Shown here piece by piece: positions 27,039 to 36,949 of a stretch of DNA of 64,000 bases. The notes beneath the pieces were generated by a model. The model was not told the DNA's origin and did no database searches. It saw only the letters and a list, made by a program, of their open reading frames with translations. Within the stretch, counting starts at the first letter, position 1. Every line of letters begins with the position of its first letter. The translations under genes were made by a program, and so were the position numbers. The stretch comes from Sediminibacterium sp. (GTDB lineage: Bacteria; Bacteroidota; Bacteroidia; Chitinophagales; Chitinophagaceae): assembly GCA_030726065.1 (NCBI GenBank), contig JANREK010000038.1, positions 1 through 64,000 on the forward strand, given 5' to 3'.

Positions 27039-27527
27039 ATGAACAATGCATACCTACTGATAGGCGGTAATTTAGGCGACCGATTGGGGAACCTAAAAAA
27101 TGCCACTAAAGAAATTGAATTGCATTGTGGAAAAATACTTTCCAGTTCGGCGATCTATGAAACAGCTGCTTGGGGATTTACCGAACAACTCCCCTTTTTC
27201 AATCAAGCATTACAGGTCGAAACCGCTTTATCCGCATCTGAATTAATGCAACAATTATTGACTATTGAATTATCATTAGGCCGAGAAAGGTTACTTCCCT
27301 TGGGACCAAGATCCATTGACATGGATATCATCTACTTCAACAGCGAAATAATACAATCCGAAATCGTCACCATTCCACACCCTAGGATGGAGCAACGCAA
27401 CTTTGTACTCATTCCTTTAAACGAAATTGCACCCAACTACATTCATCCTATATTAAATTTACCCACAAGCACCCTATTAAAGCAGTGCAAGGATGAATCG
27501 CATGTGTATAAAAAAACGATCGATTAA
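27039..27527 (+). CDS. folK: 2-amino-4-hydroxy-6-hydroxymethyldihydropteridine diphosphokinase
   Basis: About 162 residues from the ATG at 27039 (MNNAYLLIGGNLGDRLGNL). FolK transfers pyrophosphate from ATP to hydroxymethyl-dihydropterin in folate synthesis. Typical motifs: IGGNLGDR, ILSSSAIYETAAWGF, FFNQALQVET, and LGPRSIDMDIIYF followed by IPHPRMEQRNFVLIPLNEIAP. The ORF track begins at 27015 and adds MGYFYNPS, but a near-consensus -7 word (GATATTTG) lies right there, so the later ATG is preferred. The gene is 42 bases ahead of the deoxynucleoside kinase, which has its own promoter element. Confidence 0.94.
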   Translation: MNNAYLLIGGNLGDRLGNLKNATKEIELHCGKILSSSAIYETAAWGFTEQLPFFNQALQVETALSASELMQQLLTIELSLGRERLLPLGPRSIDMDIIYFNSEIIQSEIVTIPHPRMEQRNFVLIPLNEIAPNYIHPILNLPTSTLLKQCKDESHVYKKTID

Positions 27528-27540
27528 GCATTCTGCTTAC

Positions 27541-27548
27541 TATATTTG
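27541..27548 (+). promoter_or_regulatory. -7 promoter element of the deoxynucleoside kinase gene
   Basis: TATATTTG is an exact TAnnTTTG match 21 bases before the ATG at 27570, followed by AAGGAAAA near the start. The TTG used as start in the ORF track (27546) is part of this element. Confidence 0.5.
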
Positions 27549-27569
27549 AATCGAAGAATTAAGGAAAAT

Positions 27570-28202
27570 ATGAAGCATCATTTTATTGCAGTAGAAGGAA
27601 ATATTGGCGCAGGAAAAACAACATTATCACAATTGTTATCACAACATTATAATTCAAAATTAATGTTGGAAGAATTTGCGGAAAATCCATTTTTGACTAA
27701 ATTTTACGAAAATCCAAAACAATACGCTTTCCCACTTGAATTGTTTTTTTTAGCAGAACGTTTCAAACAACAACAGGACCTAATTAAAACCGCTGATATG
27801 TTTCAATCAGTGACTATTTCAGATTATTTATTTACAAAATGTTTGTTATTTGCAAAAGTAAATTTGCCAGAGGAGGAATACAGATTGTATCAAAAAATGT
27901 ATGATGTTTTCAGCCAACAACTTACGCAGCCAGATGTATTAATTTACTTACATGCTCCTGTAAATAAATTGCAATCCAATATAAAAAAGAGGAATCGCAA
28001 ATTTGAACAATCTATTCCGGATGAATACCTTTTTAAACTACAAGAAACTTATACCAGCTATATAAAACAACATAATATAAAAACGATATTTGTGGACGCA
28101 AGTAACGCTGATTTTTTATACAATGAAGCGCATTTCAAATTGATCACGGATGCACTTGAAAAGGATTTAGAAGAAGGGCAACATTTTATTAACCTACCCT
28201 AA
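27570..28202 (+). CDS. Deoxynucleoside kinase
   Basis: About 210 residues from ATG 27570 (MKHHFIAVEGNIGAGKTTL). The P-loop EGNIGAGKTTLSQLL, the specificity and catalytic segment LEEFAENPFLTKFYENPKQYAF, the DYLFTKCLLFAKVNL region (DRS-like position, here SDY) and a lid segment KKRNRKFEQSIPDEYL match the dNK/dGK/dCK family. It phosphorylates deoxynucleosides for salvage; dA versus dG versus dC preference cannot be told. The start was moved 24 bases downstream of the ORF-track TTG because AAGGAAAA precedes this ATG and the TTG lies in the -7 element. Its stop overlaps the ATG of the MFS gene. Confidence 0.9.
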   Translation: MKHHFIAVEGNIGAGKTTLSQLLSQHYNSKLMLEEFAENPFLTKFYENPKQYAFPLELFFLAERFKQQQDLIKTADMFQSVTISDYLFTKCLLFAKVNLPEEEYRLYQKMYDVFSQQLTQPDVLIYLHAPVNKLQSNIKKRNRKFEQSIPDEYLFKLQETYTSYIKQHNIKTIFVDASNADFLYNEAHFKLITDALEKDLEEGQHFINLP

Positions 28203-29461
28203 TGGAAAACATGCAAAGCCCAGTTAAACAGTTGAAAGATCCTTTGGGTGCTTTGCGCATTTCCGAGTTTAGAAACTTAATGATCGGGCGTTTTTTATTT
28301 ATCATGGGCTTAAGAATGATGGGCACGCTAGTCGGCTGGTGGATTTACGAATTAACCAATGCCCCTTTTGCTATTGGACTCATTGGATTAGCCGAAGTAA
28401 TTCCTGCCGTTTCACTAGCTTTATACGCTGGTCATGTCATTGACAAAAGTGAAAAAAGAAAACTTTTATTAAGGGGCGTTATTTTATATTGGTGCTGTGC
28501 ACTTATTTTACTTTTTTTATCCATGGATATTGGGGCATTAAAATTAACTTCCTTACAAATAGCGATTGGTATCTATTTCATTGTTTTTTGTACGGGCATT
28601 ATTCGCTCTTTTACAGGCCCTAGTTTTGGAACTATTGTTGGTGCGGTGGTACCCAAAAATTTATTACAAAATGCCACTACTTGGAGCCAGGGCATTTGGC
28701 TGAGCGCTTCCGTTTTAGGACACGCAATCGTAGGATTTATCATTGCAGGCTTTGGTCACACTGGTTCTTTAATCGTGGTCGTAAGCTTAGTGGGTATTGG
28801 ATATGGCTTTATTGCCATGATTAAACCAAAGCCGCCACACGCAGACGTAGTGGATCAAAAAACACTGGAAAGTGTGAAGGAAGGCTTACGTTTTGTATTT
28901 AATTCGAAAGAAGTATTTGGGGCTTTATCACTTGATCTATTTGCTGTTTTATTTGGCGGTGCTGTAGCCATGATCCCAGTTTTTGCTAAAGATATTTTAA
29001 AAGTGGGGCCCATTGGCTTTGGTTGGCTCAATGCAGCGTCAGATATAGGCGCAATTATTATCATTTTAATCATCACAATATTCCCTGCAAATCGCGGTCA
29101 AGGAAAAAAATTATTACTCGCCGTTGCAGGGTTTGGTGTATGTATTATTGTGTTTGCATTATCTAAAATATTCTGGCTGTCCTTTATCATGTTATTGTTA
29201 AGTGGCATTTTGGATGGATTCAGCATGATTGTTAGAGGCACTATTGTGCAACTTAAAACACCCGATCATATGCGTGGTAGGGTCATGAGCGTAAATTCCA
29301 TGTTTATTAATAGCAGTAATGAATTAGGGCAATTTGAAAGCGGTGTTGCAGCAAAAGCATTGGGCGTAATCCCTTCCGTGGTATTTGGAGGAGCTATGAC
29401 TTTATTAGTGGTTGGCGTAACCTGGTTTAAAGCGCCTGCTTTAAAGAAAATGGAATACTAA
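28202..29461 (+). CDS. MFS transporter (EntS/MFS_3-like)
   Basis: 419 residues with about 12 membrane helices. The opening LRISEFRNLMIGRFLFIMGLRMMGTLVGWWIYELTNAPFAIGLIGLAEVIPAV and the loop GHVIDKSEKRKLLL resemble the MFS_3/enterobactin-exporter group. The C-terminal half includes QLKTPDHMRGRVMSVNSMF, also typical of that group. The substrate is unknown. The ATG overlaps the kinase stop (TAATG), so the two are translated from one message; no functional link is obvious. Confidence 0.87.
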   Translation: MENMQSPVKQLKDPLGALRISEFRNLMIGRFLFIMGLRMMGTLVGWWIYELTNAPFAIGLIGLAEVIPAVSLALYAGHVIDKSEKRKLLLRGVILYWCCALILLFLSMDIGALKLTSLQIAIGIYFIVFCTGIIRSFTGPSFGTIVGAVVPKNLLQNATTWSQGIWLSASVLGHAIVGFIIAGFGHTGSLIVVVSLVGIGYGFIAMIKPKPPHADVVDQKTLESVKEGLRFVFNSKEVFGALSLDLFAVLFGGAVAMIPVFAKDILKVGPIGFGWLNAASDIGAIIIILIITIFPANRGQGKKLLLAVAGFGVCIIVFALSKIFWLSFIMLLLSGILDGFSMIVRGTIVQLKTPDHMRGRVMSVNSMFINSSNELGQFESGVAAKALGVIPSVVFGGAMTLLVVGVTWFKAPALKKMEY

Positions 29462-29548
29462 AAAAATAGGTAATTTATATTAGGCAATGGCTATTTGAAA
29501 AATGTAACGCTCAGCAGCAAAAATAATTACCCCAATTTATTTTCTTAC

Positions 29549-30028
29549 TTATTTACTCAACAAGTCCTTCATGACCGAGTGAACTGCAGGACAAAATTCA
29601 GCATTCTTCATGGTCACTGGTATACGCTTATAAAAAGTATCCTCATCGGTATATGGGAATCGTTGACAATCGGAGGGGCGATGTTCATAAATACTACAAG
29701 CATTGTCCTTTCCCAAAAATACGCATGGCTTTTGTTGCAAAACATAATCTCCTTCATTATCCATGGCCAAATAGGTATCAATAAAAGCTGTCTCCTTAAG
29801 ACCTAAATACTTACTGATTCTTTTAATATCCGGCATCTTGAATCGAGGGGAATAATTTTTACAGCATCTTGCACATTCCAAGCAATCAATCTTTTCAAAG
29901 GCGGCCTCATGCAAATCAGGCAATTGCTTCATTATTTTACGCTTGTCTTCCTTTTTTAAAAAATACTCGAGTTTTTTAAGCAATCCTAGCGCCGGCGCCT
30001 CAAAGAATTGTTCAGTAGATTTGTCCAT
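29549..30028 (-). CDS. YkgJ family cysteine-cluster protein
   Basis: About 159 residues. The conserved cysteines are CLECARCCKNYSP in the middle and CVFLGKDNACSIYEHRPSDCQRFPY, the pattern of the zinc/iron-chelating YkgJ (CxxCxxCC) family. These are thought to bind a metal cluster; the cellular role is unknown. The ORF track starts at 30058, but a -7-like TACTTTTA at 30038-30045 lies inside that extension, so the ATG at 30028 (MDKSTEQFFEAPALG) is preferred. It converges with the MFS gene across an 87-base gap and diverges from gcvP. Confidence 0.85.
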   Translation of the reverse strand: MDKSTEQFFEAPALGLLKKLEYFLKKEDKRKIMKQLPDLHEAAFEKIDCLECARCCKNYSPRFKMPDIKRISKYLGLKETAFIDTYLAMDNEGDYVLQQKPCVFLGKDNACSIYEHRPSDCQRFPYTDEDTFYKRIPVTMKNAEFCPAVHSVMKDLLSK

Positions 30029-30117
30029 ATTATAGGGTAAAAGTAAAACATTTCTCATTCATCCACAAGCTTTCCCCATCAATTGAATCCACACATCCCA
30101 GACCGCAGTTTATTTCG

Positions 30118-30125
30118 TATCTTTG
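30118..30125 (+). promoter_or_regulatory. -7 promoter element of gcvP
   Basis: TATCTTTG is an exact TAnnTTTG match, 27 bases before the ATG at 30153. It overlaps the upstream start offered by the ORF track (30123) and so rules against it. Confidence 0.55.
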
Positions 30126-30152
30126 AGGCAATTTTTTAAACTACCCTATTAT

Positions 30153-33011
30153 ATGTTTGAATTGAACTCCGACAACGCAGAATTTATCCAAAGACACATT
30201 GGCCCTAATCATGATGATACGCAAAAAATGCTACCCCTTATTGGTTTAAAATCAGTGGATGAATTAATTAGTAAAACAGTGCCTGATAATATTCGTTCAA
30301 AAAAAGCAATGGAAATCCCTGCGGGACTCACGGAGTTTGAAATTTTGCAATCTTTAAAAAAAATAGGTGAAAAAAATATTGTTGCCACCAATTTTATTGG
30401 ACAAGGTTATTATGGCACGATAACACCAAGCGTGATTCTTAGAAATATTTTTGAAAACCCAGGTTGGTACACCCAATACACACCCTACCAAGCTGAAATT
30501 GCCCAAGGTCGATTAGAAAGTTTATTGAACTTTCAAACCATGATCACCGACTTAACGGGCATGTCTATTTCAAATGCTTCTTTATTAGATGAAGCAACAG
30601 CCGCAGCAGAAGCAATGGCCATGATTTTTAATCATGTAAATAAAGCGGAAATAGCAACGCAACCAAAATTATTCGTTGACGCATCTATTTTTACACAAAC
30701 AAAAGATGTTTTAGCAACAAGAGCAAATCCAATTGGTATAGAAATAGTGGAAGGCAATTATAAGGATGCAGAAATTAACAATCAATTTTTTGGTGCCATA
30801 TTGCAATACCCCAATAGCAAAGGTACTATTGCCGATTACCAACAATTTATTGATCGTGTGCATGAAGCAGGCGGTTTGGTGATTTTAGTGGCTGATATTT
30901 TAGCATTAACCTTATTAAAAAGCCCGGGTGAATTAAACGCAGATGTTGCCGTAGGTAATACACAACGCTTTGGTGTTCCGATGGGATTTGGTGGACCACA
31001 TGCAGCTTATTTTGCTACAAAAGATGAATTCAAACGTGGTATGCCCGGCAGATTAATTGGGGTAAGCGTGGATGCACAAGGCAACAGGGCGCTCCGCATG
31101 GCTTTACAAACGCGCGAGCAACATATTAAAAGAGAAAAAGCAACTTCAAATATTTGTACCGCCCAGGCATTACTTGCCAACATGGCGGTGATGTATGCCG
31201 TTTATCATGGCCCACAAGGTTTGAAAAAAATAGCAACAAAAATTCATGCTTTAGCACAAAACCTGGAGCAACAACTAGCCTCTTTAGTTATACAACAAGC
31301 CAATGAATTTTATTTTGACACTTTGCATCTTCATGGATTTGATAGTAGTGCATTGAAAAAATTAGCCAACGAAAAAAATATCAATTTCAACTATTTTAAA
31401 GACGGGACTGTTAGCATTACTATTGACGAAACAATTTCCAATGCGCATGTACAAGAAGTAGTTGCCTTGTTTGAAAAATTAACTGGGAAAAAATCAACTG
31501 CGACCAATGCAGGGGTAAAAAATGAAAAAGTACCATCGCAATTAGTACGCAGTTCAAGTTATTTACAACATCCAGTGTTTAATATTCACCATAGTGAAAC
31601 GCAGATGATGCGTTATATCAAACAATTAGAAAATAAAGATTTGTCCTTAAATACAAGCATGATTAGTTTGGGTAGTTGTACGATGAAATTAAATGCGGCT
31701 ACTGAAATGATTCCAGTAAGCTGGCCAGCATTCAGTACCATGCACCCATTTGCACCTAGTCATCAAACAATCGGTTACCAAGAGATGGCGAATGAATTAA
31801 GTGCCTACTTGTGCCAAACTACAGGCTTCACTGCATGTAGTTTACAACCCAACAGTGGTGCACAAGGAGAATATGCTGGTTTATTAACTATTCGCAGCTA
31901 TCACCAACATCACCAACAAGCACATCGCAATATTGTATTAATTCCAATCAGTGCACATGGCACCAACCCTGCTAGTGCGGTGATGGCCGGATTTAAAGTA
32001 GTGGTGGTTAATTGTGATGCCGCTGGAGATATTGACATGAATGATTTAAAGGAGAAAGCCCAATTACATAAAGATGCATTAGGCGCTTTAATGGTGACTT
32101 ATCCATCTACGCATGGTGTATTTGAAGAAACCATTATTGACATTTGTAATTTAATACATGAACTAGGTGGATTGGTATATATGGATGGTGCAAATATGAA
32201 TGCACAAGTTGGATTGACAAGCCCAGAAAATATTGGTACAGATGTTTGTCATTTAAACTTACATAAAACATTCGCTATTCCACATGGTGGTGGTGGACCT
32301 GGCATGGGCCCTATTTGTGTGAACGATAAATTAGCGCCGTTTTTACCAGGACACACACAATATGGTAATGGCGCGAACGCAGTGAGCGCAGCACCATTAG
32401 GCTCGGCAAGTATTTTATTAATTAGTTACGCATATATTAAAATGTTAGGTGCCGAAGGATTAGCACTATCCACTGCCTATGCCATTTTAAATGCGAATTA
32501 TATGAAGGCAAGATTAGAAAAAAATTATACCATCTTATATGCCGGCAAAAATGGTACTTGTGCCCATGAATTCATTATTGACTTACGTCCATTTAAAGCA
32601 AGTACTGGTATTGAAGCGGAAGATGTGGCAAAACGTTTAATAGATTATGGTTTTCATGCACCAACAATGAGTTTCCCAGTAGCTGGTACTATTATGATTG
32701 AACCTACAGAAAGTGAAGACAAAGCAGAATTGGATCGTTTCTGTGATGCACTTATTGCCATTCATGAAGAAATTAAAGCGATTGAAAATGGCGAACTAGA
32801 TAAAGTTGATAATCCATTAAAAAATGCACCGCATACACAAAAAGTAATTTGTGCTGATGAATGGAATCATAAATATACCCGTCAGCAGGCAGCCTTCCCA
32901 TTATATTATGTGCAACATAATAAGTTTTGGCCAACCGTAGCAAGGGTAAACAATACCCATGGGGACAGAAATTTAGTTTGCACTTGCGAACCCGTTGCAT
33001 CCTATGCCTAG
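30153..33011 (+). CDS. gcvP: Glycine dehydrogenase (decarboxylating), P protein
   Basis: About 952 residues from [19 protein letters not shown], the long single-chain (fused alpha/beta) P protein. It decarboxylates glycine with PLP and loads the aminomethyl group on lipoyl-GcvH. The PLP lysine sits in [21 protein letters not shown]. Other family landmarks are [40 protein letters not shown], the first-half [22 protein letters not shown], and [14 protein letters not shown]. The gene is alone; gcvT and gcvH are not in the window. An 18-bp hairpin terminator follows. The start was chosen over 30123 because of the -7 element. Confidence 0.97.
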   Translation: MFELNSDNAEFIQRHIGPNHDDTQKMLPLIGLKSVDELISKTVPDNIRSKKAMEIPAGLTEFEILQSLKKIGEKNIVATNFIGQGYYGTITPSVILRNIFENPGWYTQYTPYQAEIAQGRLESLLNFQTMITDLTGMSISNASLLDEATAAAEAMAMIFNHVNKAEIATQPKLFVDASIFTQTKDVLATRANPIGIEIVEGNYKDAEINNQFFGAILQYPNSKGTIADYQQFIDRVHEAGGLVILVADILALTLLKSPGELNADVAVGNTQRFGVPMGFGGPHAAYFATKDEFKRGMPGRLIGVSVDAQGNRALRMALQTREQHIKREKATSNICTAQALLANMAVMYAVYHGPQGLKKIATKIHALAQNLEQQLASLVIQQANEFYFDTLHLHGFDSSALKKLANEKNINFNYFKDGTVSITIDETISNAHVQEVVALFEKLTGKKSTATNAGVKNEKVPSQLVRSSSYLQHPVFNIHHSETQMMRYIKQLENKDLSLNTSMISLGSCTMKLNAATEMIPVSWPAFSTMHPFAPSHQTIGYQEMANELSAYLCQTTGFTACSLQPNSGAQGEYAGLLTIRSYHQHHQQAHRNIVLIPISAHGTNPASAVMAGFKVVVVNCDAAGDIDMNDLKEKAQLHKDALGALMVTYPSTHGVFEETIIDICNLIHELGGLVYMDGANMNAQVGLTSPENIGTDVCHLNLHKTFAIPHGGGGPGMGPICVNDKLAPFLPGHTQYGNGANAVSAAPLGSASILLISYAYIKMLGAEGLALSTAYAILNANYMKARLEKNYTILYAGKNGTCAHEFIIDLRPFKASTGIEAEDVAKRLIDYGFHAPTMSFPVAGTIMIEPTESEDKAELDRFCDALIAIHEEIKAIENGELDKVDNPLKNAPHTQKVICADEWNHKYTRQQAAFPLYYVQHNKFWPTVARVNNTHGDRNLVCTCEPVASYA

Positions 33012-33040
33012 TAAGTAAATAAGATGCACTAACTGCATAC

Positions 33041-33086
33041 AATAATAAAGCCTTCCTCAAGTTTTTACGAGGAAGGCTTTATTATT
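33041..33086. terminator. Bidirectional terminator, 18-bp perfect stem
   Basis: AATAATAAAGCCTTCCTC pairs perfectly with GAGGAAGGCTTTATTATT around a ten-base loop. The A/T-rich ends give a T-run on both strands, so it can end gcvP transcripts and those of the convergent HTH gene, whose stop codon touches the hairpin. Confidence 0.85.
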
Positions 33087-33508
33087 TAACCATTATTTGT
33101 AGCGGTATCAGTAATAGTTGTAGAAAGTGTATTATTATTTAACATAAACTCAAATAGGGAAATAATTTTTTCTTTGTCTTTTAACACGAATTGCATTTTT
33201 TCAAGGTCTTCTTCTAATATTTTTAGCTTTCCATTCTCCATCATATAATTGGAGCTAAATTGACCTGCTTGTCTTTGATCTCCCACCCAGTCTTCACAAA
33301 TCATTTGGCCCTCGCCTATCAATACCCATAATATATTCAAGTCGGGATAGTGCTCATGTACTTTAATTAATATATCTGAATCTGCCGAACCTAGATGCCT
33401 AAGTTGTTTTGAAAAATAGCCATTGGATAATTTGATTTTCTTTTCAAACGAATACGGATTAATGTTTCTAAATTTTAGATACATGGCAATGCGTTCAATA
33501 GGTTTCAT
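33086..33508 (-). CDS. Small HTH (XRE/phage-repressor-like) protein
   Basis: 140 residues. The first 75 fit the short Bacteroidota XRE-like domain: ERIAMYLKFRNINPYSFEKKIKLSNGYFSKQLRHLGSADSDILIKVHEHYPDLNILWVLIGEGQM. In such proteins NGYFSKQ covers the recognition helix and the LNILWVLIGEG ending closes the domain. The rest has a predicted coiled coil (LKILEEDLEKMQFVLKDKEKIISLFEFML), likely for dimerisation. It is probably a DNA-binding regulator; its target is unknown. No phage genes are nearby. An 11-bp inverted repeat lies about 95 bases upstream and is a candidate binding site. Confidence 0.75.
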   Translation of the reverse strand: MKPIERIAMYLKFRNINPYSFEKKIKLSNGYFSKQLRHLGSADSDILIKVHEHYPDLNILWVLIGEGQMICEDWVGDQRQAGQFSSNYMMENGKLKILEEDLEKMQFVLKDKEKIISLFEFMLNNNTLSTTITDTATNNG

Positions 33509-33603
33509 AAGCTTTTAGTTTAATGATGAAATGCCTGATAAAATATTTATCGACTTCTTTCTTAAACCAAAGTAGTATTATAAAATATTGACATATGAAT
33601 TCT

Positions 33604-33642
33604 TATGCCTCAAAAAATGTAGGCAAGAAAATTTGAGGCATA
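33604..33642. repeat. 11-bp inverted repeat upstream of the HTH gene
   Basis: TATGCCTCAAA and TTTGAGGCATA are exact reverse complements with a 17-base spacer, in the 164-base gap between the ABC-F gene and the HTH gene. It may be the ABC-F terminator, although no T-run follows on the minus strand, or an operator for the HTH protein. Confidence 0.6.
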
Positions 33643-33672
33643 CGCCTTTTAGAAATAAAATTGAATAATTGC

Positions 33673-35598
33673 TTACGCCTGTTGCTTTTCAGATAGTTCA
33701 AGCCACCTTAATTCAGCGGCCTCTAATTCATTATTTAACGCCCCCAATTGCTCACTTAACTTGATAATTTCATTGTAATCAAGATTTGCCTCGTTTAATT
33801 GATTAGTAAGTACCTGCTTTTTACTTTCCAACTCAGGCATCGTTTTGTTGAGTGTATCCAGTTCATGCTTTTCCTTAAAAGTCATTTTCTCTGTTGCTTT
33901 TTTATTGACAACCGTTGCCGTAGGTATTCCATTTTCGGGCGCAACTTTCTTAGTATCAAATTCCTTAGAGGATGTGATATCTGAACTCAGAGATGCTAAG
34001 CTTTGATTTGACTTTTCAAGGATACGGTATTGTGTATAATTACCAGGATAATCCCTAATCACGCCGTCTCCTTCAAATATAAATAAATGGTCCACTAATT
34101 TATCCATAAAATAACGATCATGCGACACGAGTAATACACAACCCGCAAAATCAATCAAAAATTGCTCTAAAACAGCTAGTGTTGGCAAATCTAAATCATT
34201 GGTAGGCTCATCTAAAATTAAAAAGTTAGGATTCTTAAAAAGTATGGTCAATAATTGTAATCGCTTCTTTTCACCGCCGCTTAAAGCACTTAAATAAATA
34301 TATTGTTTGTCCGGAGTAAATAAAAATAGTTCTAAGAATTGAGCAGCATTTAAGGAGCCTCCACTTGCTAGTGGGAATTGCTCTGCGAATGTTTTTAAGT
34401 ACTCAATCACACGCATATCTTTTTTATATACCAAGCCTTCTTGTGAAAAGTGACCAAAAACAATGGTATCACCCACATTGATTTTACCGCTATCTGGCTC
34501 TGTAATTCCTTGCAATATTTGTAAAAAGGTGGATTTACCAACGCCATTCTTACCAACTATACCAATACGCTCGCCTTTACTAAACGTATAATCAAAGCCT
34601 TTCAATACGATTAATTCACCATAAGATTTGTACACTTTCTTTGCTTCAATAATCTTACCGCCCAAACGCGTCATCTTCATGTCTAACTGCAAATTAGAGT
34701 CGTCAATTTTTTGTTTGGCCCTCGCCTCTACTTCATAAAAATTATCCTGCCTACTTTTACTCTTCGTCGTTCTAGCCTTGGGCTGTTTACGCATCCACTC
34801 TAATTCCTTCCTGAAAGTATTTTTTGCTTTATCAATACTGGCTAATTCAGATTCAATTCGTGCCGCTTTCTTTTCTAAATAATTTTCGTAATCCCCTTTG
34901 TAACGATATAAATTTTCACGTTCCAATTCCCAAATCTCATCTGTAACCGACTCTAAAAAATAACGATCATGCGAAACCAATAATAAAGTCACTTTTTCCT
35001 GCGCTAAATAATTCTCCAACCACTCAATCATATTTAAATCCAAATGATTCGTTGGCTCATCCATTAATAATAATACATGCTTAGGCTCAAAACCAATTTG
35101 AATTAATGTTTTTGCCAATGAAACGCGCTTTCGCTGTCCACCACTTAATTTTGATACTGGTTGCTCTAAATGGTGAATATTTAATTGCGTTAAAATAGTT
35201 TTTACTTTGGATTCAAAATCCCATGCATTATTTTCCTCCATCTCCATAATCGCATTGGTAATTAAATCCTCATCCTCCGTTTCCATAGCCATCTCATAAT
35301 TACTTATGGCTTTCATGGTTGGATGTTTCTGATTAAATAAGTTTTGTGTAACAGTAGCTGATTCGATAAACTGTGGGTCCTGTTCAAATAAAACCAAATG
35401 CACGTCCTTATGAATTTTAGCTGTGCCAGAATCAGGCACTTCTTTTCCAGATAAAATGCGCAAAAGCGTACTTTTTCCTACACCATTCCGAGCAATAAGC
35501 GCAATGCGGTCACCTTCGTTTATATTAAAATTTATCCTTTTAAATAGGGGCTGGATACCATAGCTTTTTGTCAAATTTTCAACGGAAACATAATTCAT
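33673..35598 (-). CDS. uup: ABC-F family ATPase (Uup-like)
   Basis: 641 residues with two ABC domains and no membrane segment. Domain 1 has ARNGVGKSTLLRIL, signature KLSGGQRKRVSLAKTL and Walker B LLLMDEPTNHLD. The linker is charged (RKELEWMRKQPKARTTKSKSRQDNF). Domain 2 has GKNGVGKSTFLQIL, ALSGGEKKRLQLL and FLILDEPTNDLD. A C-terminal coiled coil (about 570-641) completes the Uup pattern. ABC-F proteins act on ribosomes or, for Uup, on DNA/ribosome quality control rather than in transport. The ATG is exactly four bases after TATCTTTG, so the message is probably leaderless. Confidence 0.92.
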   Translation of the reverse strand: MNYVSVENLTKSYGIQPLFKRINFNINEGDRIALIARNGVGKSTLLRILSGKEVPDSGTAKIHKDVHLVLFEQDPQFIESATVTQNLFNQKHPTMKAISNYEMAMETEDEDLITNAIMEMEENNAWDFESKVKTILTQLNIHHLEQPVSKLSGGQRKRVSLAKTLIQIGFEPKHVLLLMDEPTNHLDLNMIEWLENYLAQEKVTLLLVSHDRYFLESVTDEIWELERENLYRYKGDYENYLEKKAARIESELASIDKAKNTFRKELEWMRKQPKARTTKSKSRQDNFYEVEARAKQKIDDSNLQLDMKMTRLGGKIIEAKKVYKSYGELIVLKGFDYTFSKGERIGIVGKNGVGKSTFLQILQGITEPDSGKINVGDTIVFGHFSQEGLVYKKDMRVIEYLKTFAEQFPLASGGSLNAAQFLELFLFTPDKQYIYLSALSGGEKKRLQLLTILFKNPNFLILDEPTNDLDLPTLAVLEQFLIDFAGCVLLVSHDRYFMDKLVDHLFIFEGDGVIRDYPGNYTQYRILEKSNQSLASLSSDITSSKEFDTKKVAPENGIPTATVVNKKATEKMTFKEKHELDTLNKTMPELESKKQVLTNQLNEANLDYNEIIKLSEQLGALNNELEAAELRWLELSEKQQA

Positions 35599-35602
35599 GG
35601 CG

Positions 35603-35610
35603 CAAAGATA
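35603..35610 (-). promoter_or_regulatory. -7 element of the ABC-F gene, four bases before ATG
   Basis: TATCTTTG (exact TAnnTTTG) then CGCC then ATG on the minus strand. It is one of the cleanest cases of the leaderless arrangement in this window. Confidence 0.6.
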
Positions 35611-35683
35611 AGCGGGGAAAAGGAGTATGTCACTTTTTAGATAGGCTTTAGCTAATAAATAGGGTAAAAAGAGGGGAACAATG

Positions 35684-35691
35684 TACTTTTG
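35684..35691 (+). promoter_or_regulatory. -7 promoter element of ispH
   Basis: TACTTTTG is an exact TAnnTTTG match 27 bases before the ispH ATG, on the opposite strand to the divergent ABC-F promoter. Confidence 0.5.
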
Positions 35692-35718
35692 TCATTGTTA
35701 TAGAATAAAAGTAATAAA

Positions 35719-36942
35719 ATGAAGCATTTTGAGGTCCCATTAGGTTATCGCAGCTCCCTAATTTCTGCAATTAAGGAAAAAAGAAAGGAGGACGATAAAC
35801 TAAAAAAAGACACGCAACCTACCTTACTTGATTTAGGTAATTTGAAGATCTATTTAGCGCGTCACTTTGGTTTTTGTTATGGTGTTGAAAATGCGATTGA
35901 AATTGCTTGCCGAACCATCGAATCCAATCAAGGCAAAAGAATATTTTTATTAAGTGAGATGATTCACAACCCACAAGTAAATGCTGATTTACTTCAAAAA
36001 GGGGTGCAATTTTTACAAGATACCAATGGCAAGGAATTAATTCCATTGTCATCATTAACAAAGGAAGATATAGTAATTATTCCTGCATTCGGAACGACCA
36101 TTGACATGGAAAAAAAATTAAATGCCATAGGTATTGAAGTGCAACAATATAATACCACTTGTCCGTTTGTTGAAAAAGTTTGGAACAGAAGTGCTCAAAT
36201 TTCAAAAAAAGGATATTCGATAATTATTCATGGAAAGCCTAAGCATGAAGAAACAAGGGCCACTTTTTCTCATGCGGCTGCGAATAGCCCAACATTGATT
36301 GTGAATGATATGGAAGATGCCATTGAATTAGGAAAAATTATTTCGGGCGAATTACCTGTATCCCATTTTTATTCTTATTTCAACGGAAAATATTCTGAAA
36401 ATTTTAACCCCGATACTGACTTAGAAAAAATTGGAGTGGTAAATCAAACCACGCAATTAGCTACAGATACCCAAGCCATTTCGGACTATTTAAAAACTGT
36501 CATAGTTACAAAATTCGGTGAATCTGAATTGTCCACTCATTTTGCAGATACCCGTGATACTTTATGTTATGCTACCAATGATAATCAAACTGCAGTCAAT
36601 AGCTTATTAGAAATTCCTGCAGATATCGCAATTGTCATGGGCGGAAAAAATAGTAGCAACAGTTCCCATTTGGTGGAGCTTTGCGAAAATAAATTAACCA
36701 CTTACTTTATTGATGGTCCCGAAAAGCTCATTGATCCTACCTCCCTAATTAATACCAATTGGAGAAACAAAGAACAAACCATTATTAATAATTATTTGCC
36801 AACACAACAACCCACTACCATCTTAATGACCAGTGGCGCTAGCTGTCCCGATACGGTGGTGGAAGCAGTTATTCGACAAATAGCCGACTATTACCATGTT
36901 TCAGATGCATTAAAAGCATTAGAAGCAAAATGGATCAAATAA
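35719..36942 (+). CDS. ispH: 4-hydroxy-3-methylbut-2-enyl diphosphate reductase
   Basis: 407 residues, the longer LytB form. IspH is a [4Fe-4S] enzyme that makes IPP and DMAPP in the last MEP-pathway step. The three cluster cysteines are in ARHFGFCYGVENAIEIA, NTTCPFVEKVW and TSGASCPDTVVEAVI. Active-site landmarks are LLSEMIHNPQVNADL, IIHGKPKHEETRATFSHA and MGGKNSSNSSHLVELC. An N-terminal extension of about 45 residues rich in lysine precedes the conserved core. Monocistronic, divergent from the ABC-F gene; it converges on cmk seven bases from its stop. Confidence 0.95.
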   Translation: MKHFEVPLGYRSSLISAIKEKRKEDDKLKKDTQPTLLDLGNLKIYLARHFGFCYGVENAIEIACRTIESNQGKRIFLLSEMIHNPQVNADLLQKGVQFLQDTNGKELIPLSSLTKEDIVIIPAFGTTIDMEKKLNAIGIEVQQYNTTCPFVEKVWNRSAQISKKGYSIIIHGKPKHEETRATFSHAAANSPTLIVNDMEDAIELGKIISGELPVSHFYSYFNGKYSENFNPDTDLEKIGVVNQTTQLATDTQAISDYLKTVIVTKFGESELSTHFADTRDTLCYATNDNQTAVNSLLEIPADIAIVMGGKNSSNSSHLVELCENKLTTYFIDGPEKLIDPTSLINTNWRNKEQTIINNYLPTQQPTTILMTSGASCPDTVVEAVIRQIADYYHVSDALKALEAKWIK

Positions 36943-36949
36943 AATATAC

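Noticed and set aside
29495-29806. Plus-strand ORF of 103 residues after the MFS gene
   Set aside because: It overlaps the cysteine-cluster gene antisense; its sequence looks like translated reverse complement.
33086-33508. Prophage repressor marking a phage remnant
   Set aside because: The HTH gene has no phage neighbours; gcvP and ABC-F flank it, and such short HTH proteins occur freely in Bacteroidota.
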